Under the pieces are notes generated by a model. It worked only from the letters and a program-made list of their open reading frames with translations, ran no database searches and was not told the origin of the DNA. From assembly GCF_007830515.1 (NCBI RefSeq), contig NZ_VLKT01000043.1, positions 1 through 64,000 of the forward strand: a stretch of DNA of 64,000 nt, given 5' to 3'. The position numbers and the translations under genes are program-made. Positions 54,105-63,538 of this stretch are shown here, one piece after another (the stretch's first letter is position 1; every line of letters starts with the position of its first letter). This DNA comes from Mesorhizobium tianshanense (GTDB taxonomy: Bacteria > Pseudomonadota > Alphaproteobacteria > Rhizobiales > Rhizobiaceae).

Positions 54105-54128
54105 CCGCGCCTTGCAGCGCGGCTTTTC
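54105..54128 (+). terminator. terminator after the corrinoid protein gene
   Basis: CCGCGC pairs with GCGCGG around CTTGCA, followed by CTTTTC, 34 bases after the stop codon. Confidence 0.6.
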
Positions 54129-54155
54129 GTTCCCAGATGTTAGAGCATGCCGCCT

Positions 54156-54195
54156 AAAGCGCATCGCTTGAAGCCGGCTGGCCGCGATGCGCTTT
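54156..54195. repeat. palindromic intergenic repeat
   Basis: AAAGCGCATCGC (54156-54167) and its exact complement GCGATGCGCTTT (54184-54195) enclose a 16-base loop. It lies just behind the minus-strand entericidin-like gene and could end its transcript. Confidence 0.6.
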
Positions 54196-54209
54196 GATGA
54201 GACTACGGA

Positions 54210-54350
54210 TCAGGGGTTGTTGACCGTATCCTCAACGGCGTTGGCTGTCGATTTGACATCCCTGCCGACGCCGCGGATCGTGTTGGCGCAGGCCGAAAGA
54301 GCCAGGGCACAAGCAAGAATGGCGATGGGGCCAAGGCGCAACAGTTTCAT
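54210..54350 (-). CDS. entericidin-like small lipoprotein
   Basis: A 46-residue minus-strand protein that is easy to miss. The N-terminal signal sequence MKLLRLGPIAILACALALSAC ends in a lipobox with Cys21, and the mature part reads ANTIRGVGRDVKSTANAVEDTVNNP. This is the EcnA/EcnB pattern: a short amphipathic helix with many Ala, Val and Asp after the lipid-modified Cys. These lipoproteins localise to membranes and are linked to stress or stationary-phase physiology. GAGGGAG lies before the ATG. It sits head to head with the DUF1638 gene. Confidence 0.75.
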   Translation of the reverse strand: MKLLRLGPIAILACALALSACANTIRGVGRDVKSTANAVEDTVNNP

Positions 54351-54406
54351 GGACGGTGTCTCCCTCGTTCGATAGATTCGAAAATCAATAGCAACGAAAC
54401 CGTTCT

Positions 54407-55036
54407 ATGAGCGCCGTGCAAAAACCACAACCCGATCAAGGCGACAGGCTGCTCGTCATCGCCTGCGGGATGATTGCGCGCGAAGTTCTGGCCGTCAAGG
54501 AGCAGCTGGCGCTCGACCATCTCGACCTGACCTGCCTGCCGGCGGAGTTCCATTTCTACCCGGACCGCATCGCGCCGGCCATGGACAAGGCGATCGAGAA
54601 GGCGAAGGCGGACGGTTACAGGAACATCTTCGTCGGCTACGCCGATTGCGGCACCGGTGGTCTGCTTGACCGTGTCTGCGAGAAGCACGGCGTCGAGCGC
54701 ATGGCCGGGCCGCACTGCTTTGCCTTCTACCAGGGCATGGACGCCTATGCGAAAATCGCCGACGACGACATGATGTCGTTCTACATGACCGATTTCCTGT
54801 GCCGGCAGTTCGACGCCTTCTTCATGAAGCCGCTTGGCCTCGATAGGCATCCGGAGCTGATCAAGGACTATTTCGGCAATTACGAGAAGCTGGTCTACAT
54901 CGCCCAGACCGACGACCCGGAACTCGACAAGGTCGCCGAGAACGCCGCCAAAATGCTCGGCCTCGCCTACGAGCGCCGCTCGACCGGTTATGGCGATCTG
55001 ACGACGGAGCTGGCGCGAGCTGCAACCATCCCCTGA
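54407..55036 (+). CDS. DUF1638 protein of methyltransferase clusters
   Basis: A 209-residue cytoplasmic protein of the DUF1638 family. Typical parts are LLVIACGMIAREVLAVKEQLALDHLDLTCLPAEFHFYPDRIAPAMDKAIEKAK and NIFVGYADCGTGGLLDRVCEKHGVERMAGPHCFAFYQG. The two cysteine-containing loops (IACGM, YADCGTGG) and a His could bind a metal or thiol. The family regularly accompanies MttB-type methyltransferases and corrinoid proteins, but no activity is known. It follows the corrinoid protein gene by about 340 bases, with a small divergent lipoprotein gene in between. Confidence 0.85.
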   Translation: MSAVQKPQPDQGDRLLVIACGMIAREVLAVKEQLALDHLDLTCLPAEFHFYPDRIAPAMDKAIEKAKADGYRNIFVGYADCGTGGLLDRVCEKHGVERMAGPHCFAFYQGMDAYAKIADDDMMSFYMTDFLCRQFDAFFMKPLGLDRHPELIKDYFGNYEKLVYIAQTDDPELDKVAENAAKMLGLAYERRSTGYGDLTTELARAATIP

Positions 55037-55039
55037 CCA

Positions 55040-55960
55040 TCAGGGAGGCGCGCCTCTTCCGCCGCGATCGCCGCGAGCACATCGGCAAAGCTCGCAGACG
55101 AACCCCAGCCTGTCCCTTGCCCGCGAGGCGTCGTAGACGCGGTCGATCGAGGAAAACATCGTCCAGCCCTTCCGCGCGTAGAGCGCCGGAAACTCCGGAA
55201 AATAGCGCCCGACGACGGACGGCGCATCGGCGATCAAGGCCTCGCAATCATCGGGCCGGAACGGCGTTGGCGCCGAAACAATGAAGATGTCGAAGCCCAG
55301 TTGCGGCGCCTTGTCCAGCGCCGCGATATGGGCCTCGGCGGCATCTTCCACGGTCAGCCGGCGAAACAGCAGCTCATTGGCTTTGGTATTGGCGTCCGAC
55401 TGCTCGATGGCGTGCGCCATGTCGTCTGCCTCGCGAAAGAACCGGGCGGTGCGCAGCACGATCACCGGCAGTCCGGACTGGATGTGATAGAGGCGGCAAA
55501 GGTGCTCGGCCGAAAGCTTTGTGACGCCGTAGATATTGCGCGGCTCAGGCGACATGTCTTCCGTCAGCCAGGCGGCCTTGCGCGCGCCGCCGGTGAAGCC
55601 GGCGCGTATGGCTTTCGAGATCATCAGCGAAGTCGTCGACGTGAAGACGAAGCGCTGAACGCCTGATGCCACCGCCGCGTCGAGCAGGTTGAGCGTGCCG
55701 CGCACATTCGTCTCGACGAAATCCTCGTTGCGGTTGTGTTCGATATCAGGCTTGTGCAGAGCGCCGCTGTGGACGATCGCCTCGATGCGGTTTTCCCTGA
55801 CCGTCCGCATGACCAGATCACGGTCGGCGACCGAGCCGATCATCTGCGTTTCCGCCGACGGGGCGGGATCGAGGCCGACAACGTCATGGCCAATTGCCCG
55901 CAAGCGCGGCGCGAGCGCGCTGCCCAACCAACCTGATGATCCCGTAAGCAATATCCGCAT
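55040..55960 (-). CDS. NAD-dependent epimerase/dehydratase-family protein, C terminus possibly frameshifted
   Basis: A 306-residue extended short-chain reductase. The nucleotide-binding motif MRILLTGSSGWLGSALAPRLRA opens the protein, and the catalytic YxxxK is in IYGVTKLSAEH. The last 20 residues (VCELCRCARGDRGGRGAPP) do not look like a family C terminus. The next reading frame over the same bases gives SASFADVLAAIAAEEARLP, which does. A one-base slip near position 55100 is therefore likely (real or a sequencing error). The start at 55960 begins the Rossmann strand; longer frames add unsupported sequence. The substrate, probably a nucleotide sugar, is unknown. Confidence 0.8.
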   Translation of the reverse strand: MRILLTGSSGWLGSALAPRLRAIGHDVVGLDPAPSAETQMIGSVADRDLVMRTVRENRIEAIVHSGALHKPDIEHNRNEDFVETNVRGTLNLLDAAVASGVQRFVFTSTTSLMISKAIRAGFTGGARKAAWLTEDMSPEPRNIYGVTKLSAEHLCRLYHIQSGLPVIVLRTARFFREADDMAHAIEQSDANTKANELLFRRLTVEDAAEAHIAALDKAPQLGFDIFIVSAPTPFRPDDCEALIADAPSVVGRYFPEFPALYARKGWTMFSSIDRVYDASRARDRLGFVCELCRCARGDRGGRGAPP

Positions 55961-56083
55961 CGGTGAAGCCAGGATTTTTAACCTGGCCGCTGTTAAGCAT
56001 GGATGACACGCCACCGCGAACAGATAACTTATGTGCCAAACGCGAAAACAGGCTGTTCCAGCCATCGACCAGGAAACGCAGCG

Positions 56084-56656
56084 ATGATCGCTCGCCTCAT
56101 GATTGCCGCAGGCGTTGTCTGCTTCACCCTGCCCGCGCTTGCCGACGGCGAGGTGCAGAAGCTCATCACGCCCGCCGACAAGGCACGGCTCGACAAGTAT
56201 GGCGAGACGCGCAAGACATCCCTCGATGAAGCCAAGGCTGGCGACGCTGCCGAGGTCAAGCAGCTCGACGCCTTGCTGGCAAAGCCGCTGGTCGCCTTTT
56301 CCGACACGGACCTGACCGGGAACTGGCAGTGCCGTACCATCAAGGCCGGCGGACTGAGCCCGCTCGTCATCTATGGCTGGTTCAAGTGCAAGGTGAGCGA
56401 CAATGGTTCAGGCTGGACTCTGGAAAAGATCACCGGATCGCAGCGCACCAAGGGTCGCTTCTTCGATGACGGCGAAAAGCGCTCGATCTATCTCGGCTCC
56501 TTCTCCGTCAACAACGATCCGGCAAAACCCTATGGCAGCGGCCCACAGAGCGACCAGGTCGGCTACGCCTTTCGCAACAGCGCCGACGAATGGCGCATCG
56601 AATTCCCCGCGCCCTACTACGAATCGAAACTCGACATCCTTGAGCTCAAGCGCTGA
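56084..56656 (+). CDS. DUF4893 exported protein
   Basis: A 190-residue protein with a signal peptide (MIARLMIAAGVVCFTLPALA) and a DUF4893-like body: GEVQKLITPADKARLDKYGETRKTSLDEAKAG, then LTGNWQCRTIKAGGLSPLVIYGWFKCKVSDNGSGWTLEKITGSQRTKGRF and SDQVGYAFRNSADEWRIEFPAPYYESKLDILELKR. It should be periplasmic. Its role is unknown. AGGAAACG precedes the chosen start. It lies upstream of a formyltransferase-fold gene, but the spacing (98 bases) does not demand an operon. Confidence 0.75.
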   Translation: MIARLMIAAGVVCFTLPALADGEVQKLITPADKARLDKYGETRKTSLDEAKAGDAAEVKQLDALLAKPLVAFSDTDLTGNWQCRTIKAGGLSPLVIYGWFKCKVSDNGSGWTLEKITGSQRTKGRFFDDGEKRSIYLGSFSVNNDPAKPYGSGPQSDQVGYAFRNSADEWRIEFPAPYYESKLDILELKR

Positions 56657-56754
56657 GCCTGCAGCCCTGACACCCAAGCCGATCACCAAGGATTAACCCG
56701 GGCGGTCTAGCATCCCGCGCGCTGAGAGCAGGTCTTTTCGGGGCGGCACAAACC

Positions 56755-57537
56755 ATGGAACCGTTGAACCCAAATCCGCGGCCGATCGTCGTCGTCACCG
56801 AAGGCGGACCGCATATCTGGGCCATCGTCAACGCCATCGCTGACCGGCTGGGACCTGTCAGCGTTATCCTCGAAACCCCTGAATCCAAAAAGCAATTGCT
56901 GATCGGGCGTGCCCGCCGCCAAGGCTGGTTACAGGCCGCCGGGCAGCTTGGCACGATGGTGCTGACGCGGCTTGGCAAGCGGTTTTTCGCCGGGCACGCA
57001 GCACGCATGATCGCCGAACAGAAGCTGCAGACGGAACCGAAGCCCGGACAAGCGACCATCGACGTTCCCTCGGCCAACGCGCCGGAGTGTCTGCAGGCGA
57101 TCGCGGAAATCCAACCCGGCGTCGTGCTGCTCGCCGGCTGCCGCCTGCTGTCGAGCCAGACGTTGGCGAAAATCCCTTGCCCGGTCCTCAATTACCATGC
57201 CGGCATCGCTCCTAAATATCGCGGCATGAATGGCGGCTACTGGGCGTTGGCCACGGGCGATGCGCAAAATTTCGGCACCACGGTGCATCTGGTCGACGCC
57301 GGCGTCGATACAGGCGGCGTGCTGCTGCAGGCGCGCGGCAAGCCTGAGGCAGGCGATACGATTTCAACCTACGCGCTGCGGCAGGCGGCATTCTCGCGCG
57401 ACATCTGCGTCGAGGCGGTCAGTGACGCACTGGCCGGCAAGCTTGCCATTTCAGATCCCGGCCTGCCCTCGAAACAATGGTATCATCCGACGATCTGGTT
57501 CTATCTCTGGACCGGCATAAAAGCCGGCGTCTGGTAA
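56755..57537 (+). CDS. formyltransferase-fold protein
   Basis: A 260-residue protein with a formyl transferase N-terminal domain. The catalytic trio of this fold is visible: Asn and His in VLNYHAGIAPKYRGMNGGYWAL, and Asp in VHLVDAGVDTGGVLL. Relatives use 10-formyl-THF to formylate tRNA, purine intermediates or amino sugars. It lacks the C-terminal tRNA-binding domain, so it is not the housekeeping Fmt. A C-terminal aromatic tail (KQWYHPTIWFYLWTGIKAGVW) is typical of a subgroup acting on sugars or lipids. It sits in the middle of the C1 region and may use folate-bound C1 units made there; this is inference. Confidence 0.78.
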   Translation: MEPLNPNPRPIVVVTEGGPHIWAIVNAIADRLGPVSVILETPESKKQLLIGRARRQGWLQAAGQLGTMVLTRLGKRFFAGHAARMIAEQKLQTEPKPGQATIDVPSANAPECLQAIAEIQPGVVLLAGCRLLSSQTLAKIPCPVLNYHAGIAPKYRGMNGGYWALATGDAQNFGTTVHLVDAGVDTGGVLLQARGKPEAGDTISTYALRQAAFSRDICVEAVSDALAGKLAISDPGLPSKQWYHPTIWFYLWTGIKAGVW

Positions 57538-57656
57538 CCCAGCGATCCTGAAGTCTCGCGTTTCGCTTGCCGCTTGGCGATAGCGTCGCTTTTGAATGCG
57601 CGCGCGTCGTCCCATAACAAGCAGCCTAATGGCGCTTGCGGCAATGCTCGAAACCG

Positions 57657-57753
57657 CTGCATCGACCCGAAAATCGGAATCGATCTTCGGAAAGCCCGAT
57701 GCAGTCGAGTGAAAGTGGTAGGGCGTCCTTTCCAACTGGACGCAAAGCGCCCT
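57657..57753. repeat. mosaic palindromic intergenic repeat, second copy
   Basis: Block 1 (57657-57704) pairs CTGCATCG with CGATGCAG around an inner CCGAA/TTCGG hairpin. Block 2 (57720-57753) pairs AGGGCG with CGCCCT and contains GCGTCCTTT. It is related to the element at 3571-3661 and lies just before the gene for the 100-residue virulence-factor-family protein. Confidence 0.6.
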
Positions 57754-57769
57754 GCAGGAGCGAGAATTC

Positions 57770-58072
57770 ATGGCCGATCTGATCGTCGTCTACTGGCGCG
57801 ACATTCCCGCCCAGGTCATCGTCAGGAAGGGCCGGCAGAACGCCAAGCGCGAACTGCCGCTGCGCTTCACCGAAGCGATCGACATGTGCGCCATGCGCAC
57901 CGGCGCCGGCGGTACCGACGACTACCTGGCCGAATGGCGCAAGGCCGACCCCGTGCCGGTCGGTGACGATCTTGAAGGCGAGGCCGAAAAAGCCCTTCAG
58001 GACATCGACGCGAAATACGACCGCGAGCGGCTGGTCGCTCTGGTCAAGGCAGGCGGGAAAGAAAATGCCTGA
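57770..58072 (+). CDS. virulence-factor family (PF13769-like) small protein
   Basis: A 100-residue soluble protein beginning ADLIVVYWRDIPAQVIVRKGRQNAKRELPLRFTEAIDMCAMR, a pattern I associate with the alphaproteobacterial 'virulence factor' family. The name is historical; no activity is known. AGGAGCGAG precedes the ATG. It overlaps the MTHFR C-terminal-domain gene by eight bases, so it is the first gene of a C1 operon and likely a small partner of the MTHFR proteins. Nothing suggests a role in virulence here. Confidence 0.72.
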   Translation: MADLIVVYWRDIPAQVIVRKGRQNAKRELPLRFTEAIDMCAMRTGAGGTDDYLAEWRKADPVPVGDDLEGEAEKALQDIDAKYDRERLVALVKAGGKENA

Positions 58073-58660
58073 AACGACCCCGGCGATTACGCAGGCCACT
58101 CTGGTCAAGAAGGCAGCGCCGAAATCCGACTACAAGCCGGCCGATGTGTCGCCGCAGCGGCGCGTCCAGCGCTCTTTTGCGGTGCGGCTGTGGTCGATCC
58201 GCCATTCACGATTGCTCGAATGGTTCTATAGCAGGTTCGCCGACATGTTCCTGCTGCTGCATCCGCTATGGAAGGGCATCGGCTACGGTCGCGTCGAGGG
58301 GCCGATCAAATTCGTCGAAAAACGCGTCAAGGGCTTCATGTTCGACTGCCGCATGTGCGGTCAGTGCGTGCTGTCCTCCACCGGCATGTCTTGCCCGATG
58401 AACTGCCCCAAGCAGTTGCGCAACGGCCCCTGCGGCGGTGTGCGCGCCAACGGCAATTGCGAGGTCGAACCTGACATGCCGTGCGTCTGGGTCAAGGCCT
58501 GGGAAGGCTCGCGCAACATGGTGCATGGCGACAAGATCCTCGACGTGCAGAAGCCGGTCGACCAGTCGCTGCGCGAGACCTCGGCCTGGCTGCGGGTGAC
58601 CGCACAGGCCGCCGCTGCTCGCGAAGCAGCCAGCAACGCGGCGAAAACCGGAGCATCGGG

Positions 58661-58664
<4 letters not shown>
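58065..58664 (+). CDS. stand-alone methylenetetrahydrofolate reductase C-terminal-domain protein
   Basis: A 199-residue protein with the cysteine-rich MTHFR_C zinc-or-cluster-binding block at residues about 90-140: CRMCGQCVLSSTGMSCPMNCPK, then RNGPCGGVRANGNCE and a final Cys in MPCVW. In other bacteria this domain can be fused to or paired with a MetF-like reductase and may bind Fe-S clusters. Before it is a short helical segment (FADMFLLLHPLWKG). Its ends overlap the genes on both sides (8 and 4 bases), so translation of all three is coupled. It may pass electrons to or from the adjacent MTHFR. Confidence 0.85.
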
Positions 58665-59752
<1,088 letters not shown>

Positions 59753-59793
59753 CGGCGTGGATTGTCACCATTCGCTTGAACGAAATCAGAAAC

Positions 59794-59815
59794 GATATAA
59801 AGAAGTCTTTATATC
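59794..59815. promoter_or_regulatory. 22-base inverted repeat; candidate operator, twin of the bmt site
   Basis: GATATAAAGA and its exact complement TCTTTATATC are separated by AG, 17 bases before the methyl-THF methyltransferase start. It shares the core ATATAAAGA-2-TCTTTATAT with the site at 45915-45936. The position near the start suggests repression. Confidence 0.65.
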
Positions 59816-59831
59816 ACGACGGAGGGATTTC

Positions 59832-60806
59832 ATGACCCGGACGATCGTCGCCTCGGCGACACGAGAAATCATCATCGGCTTCGATCAGCCCTTCTGCGTG
59901 ATCGGCGAGCGCATCAATCCGACCGGCCGCAAGAAGCTGGCCGCGGAGATGGTGGCGGGCAATTTCGAGACCGTCATCAAGGACGCGCTGGAACAGGCCG
60001 CCTGCGGTGCGACCATGCTGGACGTCAATGCCGGCGTCACCGCTGTCGATCCCAACGCAACCGAACCGGCACTGCTGGTGCAGACGCTGGAGATCGTGCA
60101 GGGCCTGGTCGACCTGCCGCTGTCGATCGACAGTTCGGTGACCGCCGCGATCGAGGCGGCGCTCAAGGTCGCCAAGGGCCGGCCGCTGGTCAATTCCGTC
60201 ACAGGCGAGGAAGAAAAGCTCGAGGCCATCCTGCCGCTGATCAAGAAATACAACGTTCCCGTCGTCGCCATTTCCAACGACGAGACCGGCATTTCGATGG
60301 ATCCGGATGTTCGCTTCGCCGTCGCCAAGAAGATCGTCGAGCGCTGCGCCGATTTCGGCATTCCGGCGCATGACGTCGTCGTCGACCCGCTGGTCATGCC
60401 GATCGGCGCGCTGGGCGACGCCGGCCGCCAGGTCTTTGCCCTCCTGCGTCGCCTGCGCGAGGAGCTCAAGGTCAACACCACCTGCGGCCTGTCCAACATC
60501 TCGTTCGGCCTGCCGCATCGCCACGGCATCAACGCCGCCTTCATCCCTATGGTGATCGGCGCCGGCATGACCTCGGCGATCATGAACCCGGTGCGCCCGC
60601 AGGAGATGGAAGCCGTGCGCGGCGCCAACGTGCTGAATGGCACCGACGAGAACTGCACCAACTGGATCAGAACCTACAAGGACTACAAGCCGGCCGAAGG
60701 CGGCCAGGCGGTAGCGGCCCCAACGGCGGTCAACGCGCCGGGCGAAGGCGGCGGCAATGGCGGCCGCCGGCGCGGCGGCCGTGAAGCCCGGATGGCCCGA
60801 GGATAA
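59832..60806 (+). CDS. methyltetrahydrofolate:corrinoid methyltransferase (AcsE/MtgA-like)
   Basis: A 324-residue pterin-binding TIM-barrel protein. Motifs are CVIGERINPTGRKKLAAEM at the N terminus, CGATMLDVNAGVTAVDP, LPLSIDSSVTAAIEAAL, RPLVNSVTGEEE and VVVDPLVMPIG, as in the MeTr domain of MetH and AcsE. It moves methyl groups between corrinoid protein and tetrahydrofolate in the cytoplasm. The C-terminal 40 residues are an unusual Gly/Arg-rich tail (GGGNGGRRRGGREARMARG). GGAGGG lies before the ATG and the operator-like repeat just upstream. Confidence 0.92.
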   Translation: MTRTIVASATREIIIGFDQPFCVIGERINPTGRKKLAAEMVAGNFETVIKDALEQAACGATMLDVNAGVTAVDPNATEPALLVQTLEIVQGLVDLPLSIDSSVTAAIEAALKVAKGRPLVNSVTGEEEKLEAILPLIKKYNVPVVAISNDETGISMDPDVRFAVAKKIVERCADFGIPAHDVVVDPLVMPIGALGDAGRQVFALLRRLREELKVNTTCGLSNISFGLPHRHGINAAFIPMVIGAGMTSAIMNPVRPQEMEAVRGANVLNGTDENCTNWIRTYKDYKPAEGGQAVAAPTAVNAPGEGGGNGGRRRGGREARMARG

Positions 60807-60816
60807 GCGCGCAATC

Positions 60817-62886
60817 GTGAACTCACCCGCCAACATCACCGATCCGCTCGTGCTGTTCATGCCGTCCGGCAAGCGCGGGCGGTTTCCGGTCGGCACGCCG
60901 GTGCTCGATGCCGCACGCCAGCTCGGCGTCTATGTCGAGAGCGTGTGCGGCGGACGCGCCACTTGCGGGCGCTGCCAAATCGAGGTGCAGGAAGGCAATT
61001 TCGCCAAGCACAAGATCGTCTCTTCCAACGACCACATCTCGCCCAAGGGCGCCAAGGAGGAGCGCTATGAACGCGTGCGCGGCCTACCCGAACGCCGCCG
61101 CCTGTCCTGCTCGGCGCAGATCCTCGGCGACCTCGTCGTCGACGTGCCGCAGGACACCGTCATCAACGCGCAGACCATCCGCAAGGACGCCGACACCAGG
61201 GTCATCGCCCGCGATTCGGCAATCCACATGTGCTACGTCGAGATCGAAGAGCCCGACATGCACAATCCATCAGGCGATCTCGATCGCCTGAAGATCGCGC
61301 TGATGAAGGACTGGGGGCTCAAGAGCCTCGATTTCGATTTCCATCTCCTGCCGCAGGTGCAGGGCATATTGCGCAAGGGCAACTGGACCGCGACCGCCGC
61401 CATCCACAAGGATGCCGACAGCGAGACCGCGCGGGTCATCTCTTTGTGGCCCGGTCTCAAGAACGAGGCCTATGGGCTTGCCTGCGACATCGGCTCGACC
61501 ACCATCGCCATGCATCTGGTGTCGCTGCTGTCGGGCCGCGTCGCCGCCTCGTCGGGCACGTCGAACCCGCAGATCCGCTTTGGCGAGGATCTGATGAGCC
61601 GCGTTTCCTATGTGATGATGAACCCGGACGGCCGCGAAGGCATGACGGTCGCGGTGCGCGAAGCGATCTCCGGCCTCGTCGACAAGGTCTGTGCGGAAGG
61701 CAACGTCCAGCGCAACGACATCCTGGATTCGGTCTTTGTCGGCAACCCGATCATGCACCATCTGTTCCTTGGCATCGACCCGACCGAACTCGGCGGCGCA
61801 CCGTTCGCGCTGGCCGTCTCGGGTGCCGTGCACATCAAGGCGTCGGATATCGGGCTGAAGCTCAACCAGGGCGCCAGGCTCTACATGCTGCCTTGCATCG
61901 CCGGCCATGTCGGCGCCGATGCGGCTGCGGTGACGCTGTCGGAAGGCCCGCACCGCCAGGACGAGATGATGTTGATCGTCGACGTCGGCACCAATGCCGA
62001 GATCGTGCTCGGCAATCGCCAGCGGGTCGTGGCGGCCTCCTCGCCCACCGGTCCGGCCTTCGAGGGCGCGGAAATCTCCGGCGGCCAACGCGCCGCGCCC
62101 GGCGCCATCGAGCGCGTCCGCATCGATCCCGACACGCTGGAGCCGAAATACCGGGTCATCGGCTCGGAACTGTGGTCAGACGAACCCGGCTTCCTCGACA
62201 GCGTCCAGGCGACCGGCGTCACCGGCATCTGCGGCTCCGGCATCATCGAGGTGGTCGCTGAGATGTATCTCGCCGGCATCATCTCCGAGGATGGCGTCAT
62301 CGACGGGTCGCTCAGCGCCCGCTCGCCGCGCGTCATCGCCAATGGCCGCACCTTCTCCTACGTGCTGAAGGAAGGCGAGCCCAGGATCACCATCACCCAG
62401 ACGGACGTGCGCGCCATCCAGCTTGCCAAGGCGGCGCTTTATGCCGGCACCAAGCTGTTGATGGAAAAGCAGCATACCGACCATGTCGACCGCATTCACT
62501 TCGCCGGCGCCTTCGGCTCCTTCATCGATCCGAAATACGCCATGGTGCTGGGACTGATCCCCGACTGCGATCTCGACAAGGTTTCGGCCGTCGGCAACGC
62601 CGCCGGCGCCGGCGCGCGCATGGCGCTGCTCAATCGCGGCTATCGCCGCGAGATCGAGGAAACGGTGAGCCGGATCGAGAAGATCGAGACCGCGCTGGAG
62701 CCGAAATTCCAGGAGCACTTCGTCTACGCCATGGCGCTGCCGAACAAGATCGACCCATTCCCAAAACTGTCGGCGGCGGTGAAACTGCCACCGCGCAAGA
62801 CGGTCAGCGAAGACGGCATTGCCGGCGATGCCGCCCCACGGCGACGTTCGCGCGAAGGTCACGCCGCCCGGCGCGGCCGGGGGTAA
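60817..62886 (+). CDS. corrinoid-activating ASKHA/2Fe-2S protein (RACo-like)
   Basis: A 689-residue protein. The N-terminal 2Fe-2S ferredoxin domain has Cys44, Cys50 and Cys53 (CGGRATCGRC) and Cys98 (RRLSCSA). A middle linker follows, then from about residue 230 an ASKHA ATPase domain (GLACDIGSTTIAMHLVSL, VFVGNPIMHHLFLG, ACAGE-like GHVGADAAAV, ATGVTGICGSGIIEV, FAGAFGSFIDPKYA). Such activators use ATP to reduce inactive Co(II) corrinoid proteins to the methyl-accepting Co(I) state. It follows the methyltransferase gene by 10 bases. The GTG start at 60817 is chosen because it lies after the previous stop; an earlier overlapping ATG is possible. Confidence 0.92.
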   Translation: MNSPANITDPLVLFMPSGKRGRFPVGTPVLDAARQLGVYVESVCGGRATCGRCQIEVQEGNFAKHKIVSSNDHISPKGAKEERYERVRGLPERRRLSCSAQILGDLVVDVPQDTVINAQTIRKDADTRVIARDSAIHMCYVEIEEPDMHNPSGDLDRLKIALMKDWGLKSLDFDFHLLPQVQGILRKGNWTATAAIHKDADSETARVISLWPGLKNEAYGLACDIGSTTIAMHLVSLLSGRVAASSGTSNPQIRFGEDLMSRVSYVMMNPDGREGMTVAVREAISGLVDKVCAEGNVQRNDILDSVFVGNPIMHHLFLGIDPTELGGAPFALAVSGAVHIKASDIGLKLNQGARLYMLPCIAGHVGADAAAVTLSEGPHRQDEMMLIVDVGTNAEIVLGNRQRVVAASSPTGPAFEGAEISGGQRAAPGAIERVRIDPDTLEPKYRVIGSELWSDEPGFLDSVQATGVTGICGSGIIEVVAEMYLAGIISEDGVIDGSLSARSPRVIANGRTFSYVLKEGEPRITITQTDVRAIQLAKAALYAGTKLLMEKQHTDHVDRIHFAGAFGSFIDPKYAMVLGLIPDCDLDKVSAVGNAAGAGARMALLNRGYRREIEETVSRIEKIETALEPKFQEHFVYAMALPNKIDPFPKLSAAVKLPPRKTVSEDGIAGDAAPRRRSREGHAARRGRG

Positions 62887-62938
62887 CATCCCGCCGGCGG
62901 AAGCGGCCCTTCACCGCCGATTTCATTTGTATGCATAT

Positions 62939-62964
62939 GTTTCCAGATCGACAGATCTGGAAAC
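62939..62964. promoter_or_regulatory. perfect inverted repeat upstream of the DUF1127-like gene
   Basis: GTTTCCAGATC and its exact complement GATCTGGAAAC are separated by GACA. There is no T-run, so an operator or mRNA hairpin is more likely than a terminator. Confidence 0.45.
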
Positions 62965-63079
62965 GAAGACGCTGTTTTCGTGAAATCCACCAGATACATG
63001 CAGGGAGCATTTAACCGGCATCGAACGGCAGGCAGGAAATAGCTTTCAGCCGCCGCAGCGCGCTCCAAGGGAGATGAAG

Positions 63080-63265
63080 ATGTCGATGTTCGAAAGCCTC
63101 GGCCGCTTTGGTGCGGCCATCAAGCATGCACACAACAGGAACAGGTCCGTCCGGGCCCTGAACAGCCTGCCGCCCGAAATCCAGAAGGACATCGGCTGGC
63201 CGTCGTCCCCGCGCAGCGACCCGCAGGCCACCCTGTCGGCCCTGCTTTTGGGCTCGGCGCGCTGA
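63080..63265 (+). CDS. DUF1127-like small protein
   Basis: A 61-residue basic protein. The middle RSVRALNSLPPEIQKDIGWP is the DUF1127-type LxxLPxxxxxDIG motif seen in many small alphaproteobacterial proteins, some of which affect phosphate or C1 metabolism and RNA turnover. ATG 63080 is preferred over 63074 because AAGGGAG then lies at normal distance. It is probably monocistronic. The exact role is unknown. Confidence 0.65.
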   Translation: MSMFESLGRFGAAIKHAHNRNRSVRALNSLPPEIQKDIGWPSSPRSDPQATLSALLLGSAR

Positions 63266-63538
63266 TGACCTTCGCCGACAACTGCAAGCTGCTGGCCACG
63301 CGCCGAAGCCGTCATGCGGCTCCGGCGGCAAGCGACCGCCGGCTGCGCGCCGCACTGCTGCCCCGGCGCTGAGCGCTGCGGCGGCGTACGGGGCGACGAC
63401 CACCGACAGCCTTTGCTCAAAGCTGGATCACACCAGCGTGTTGAAGCCGCGCAAAACTTGACATTCTTGGCGAAGGCACGATCTTCGGAGACTGTGAGGG
63501 GTTCTCTTAGTCGGCTCAGCCGAAGTCCGTGTGTCCGC

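Noticed and set aside
63263..63372. 35-codon plus-strand frame overlapping the end of the DUF1127-like gene
   Set aside because: Start overlaps the stop, but the translation is Arg/Ala-rich without motif; probably chance.
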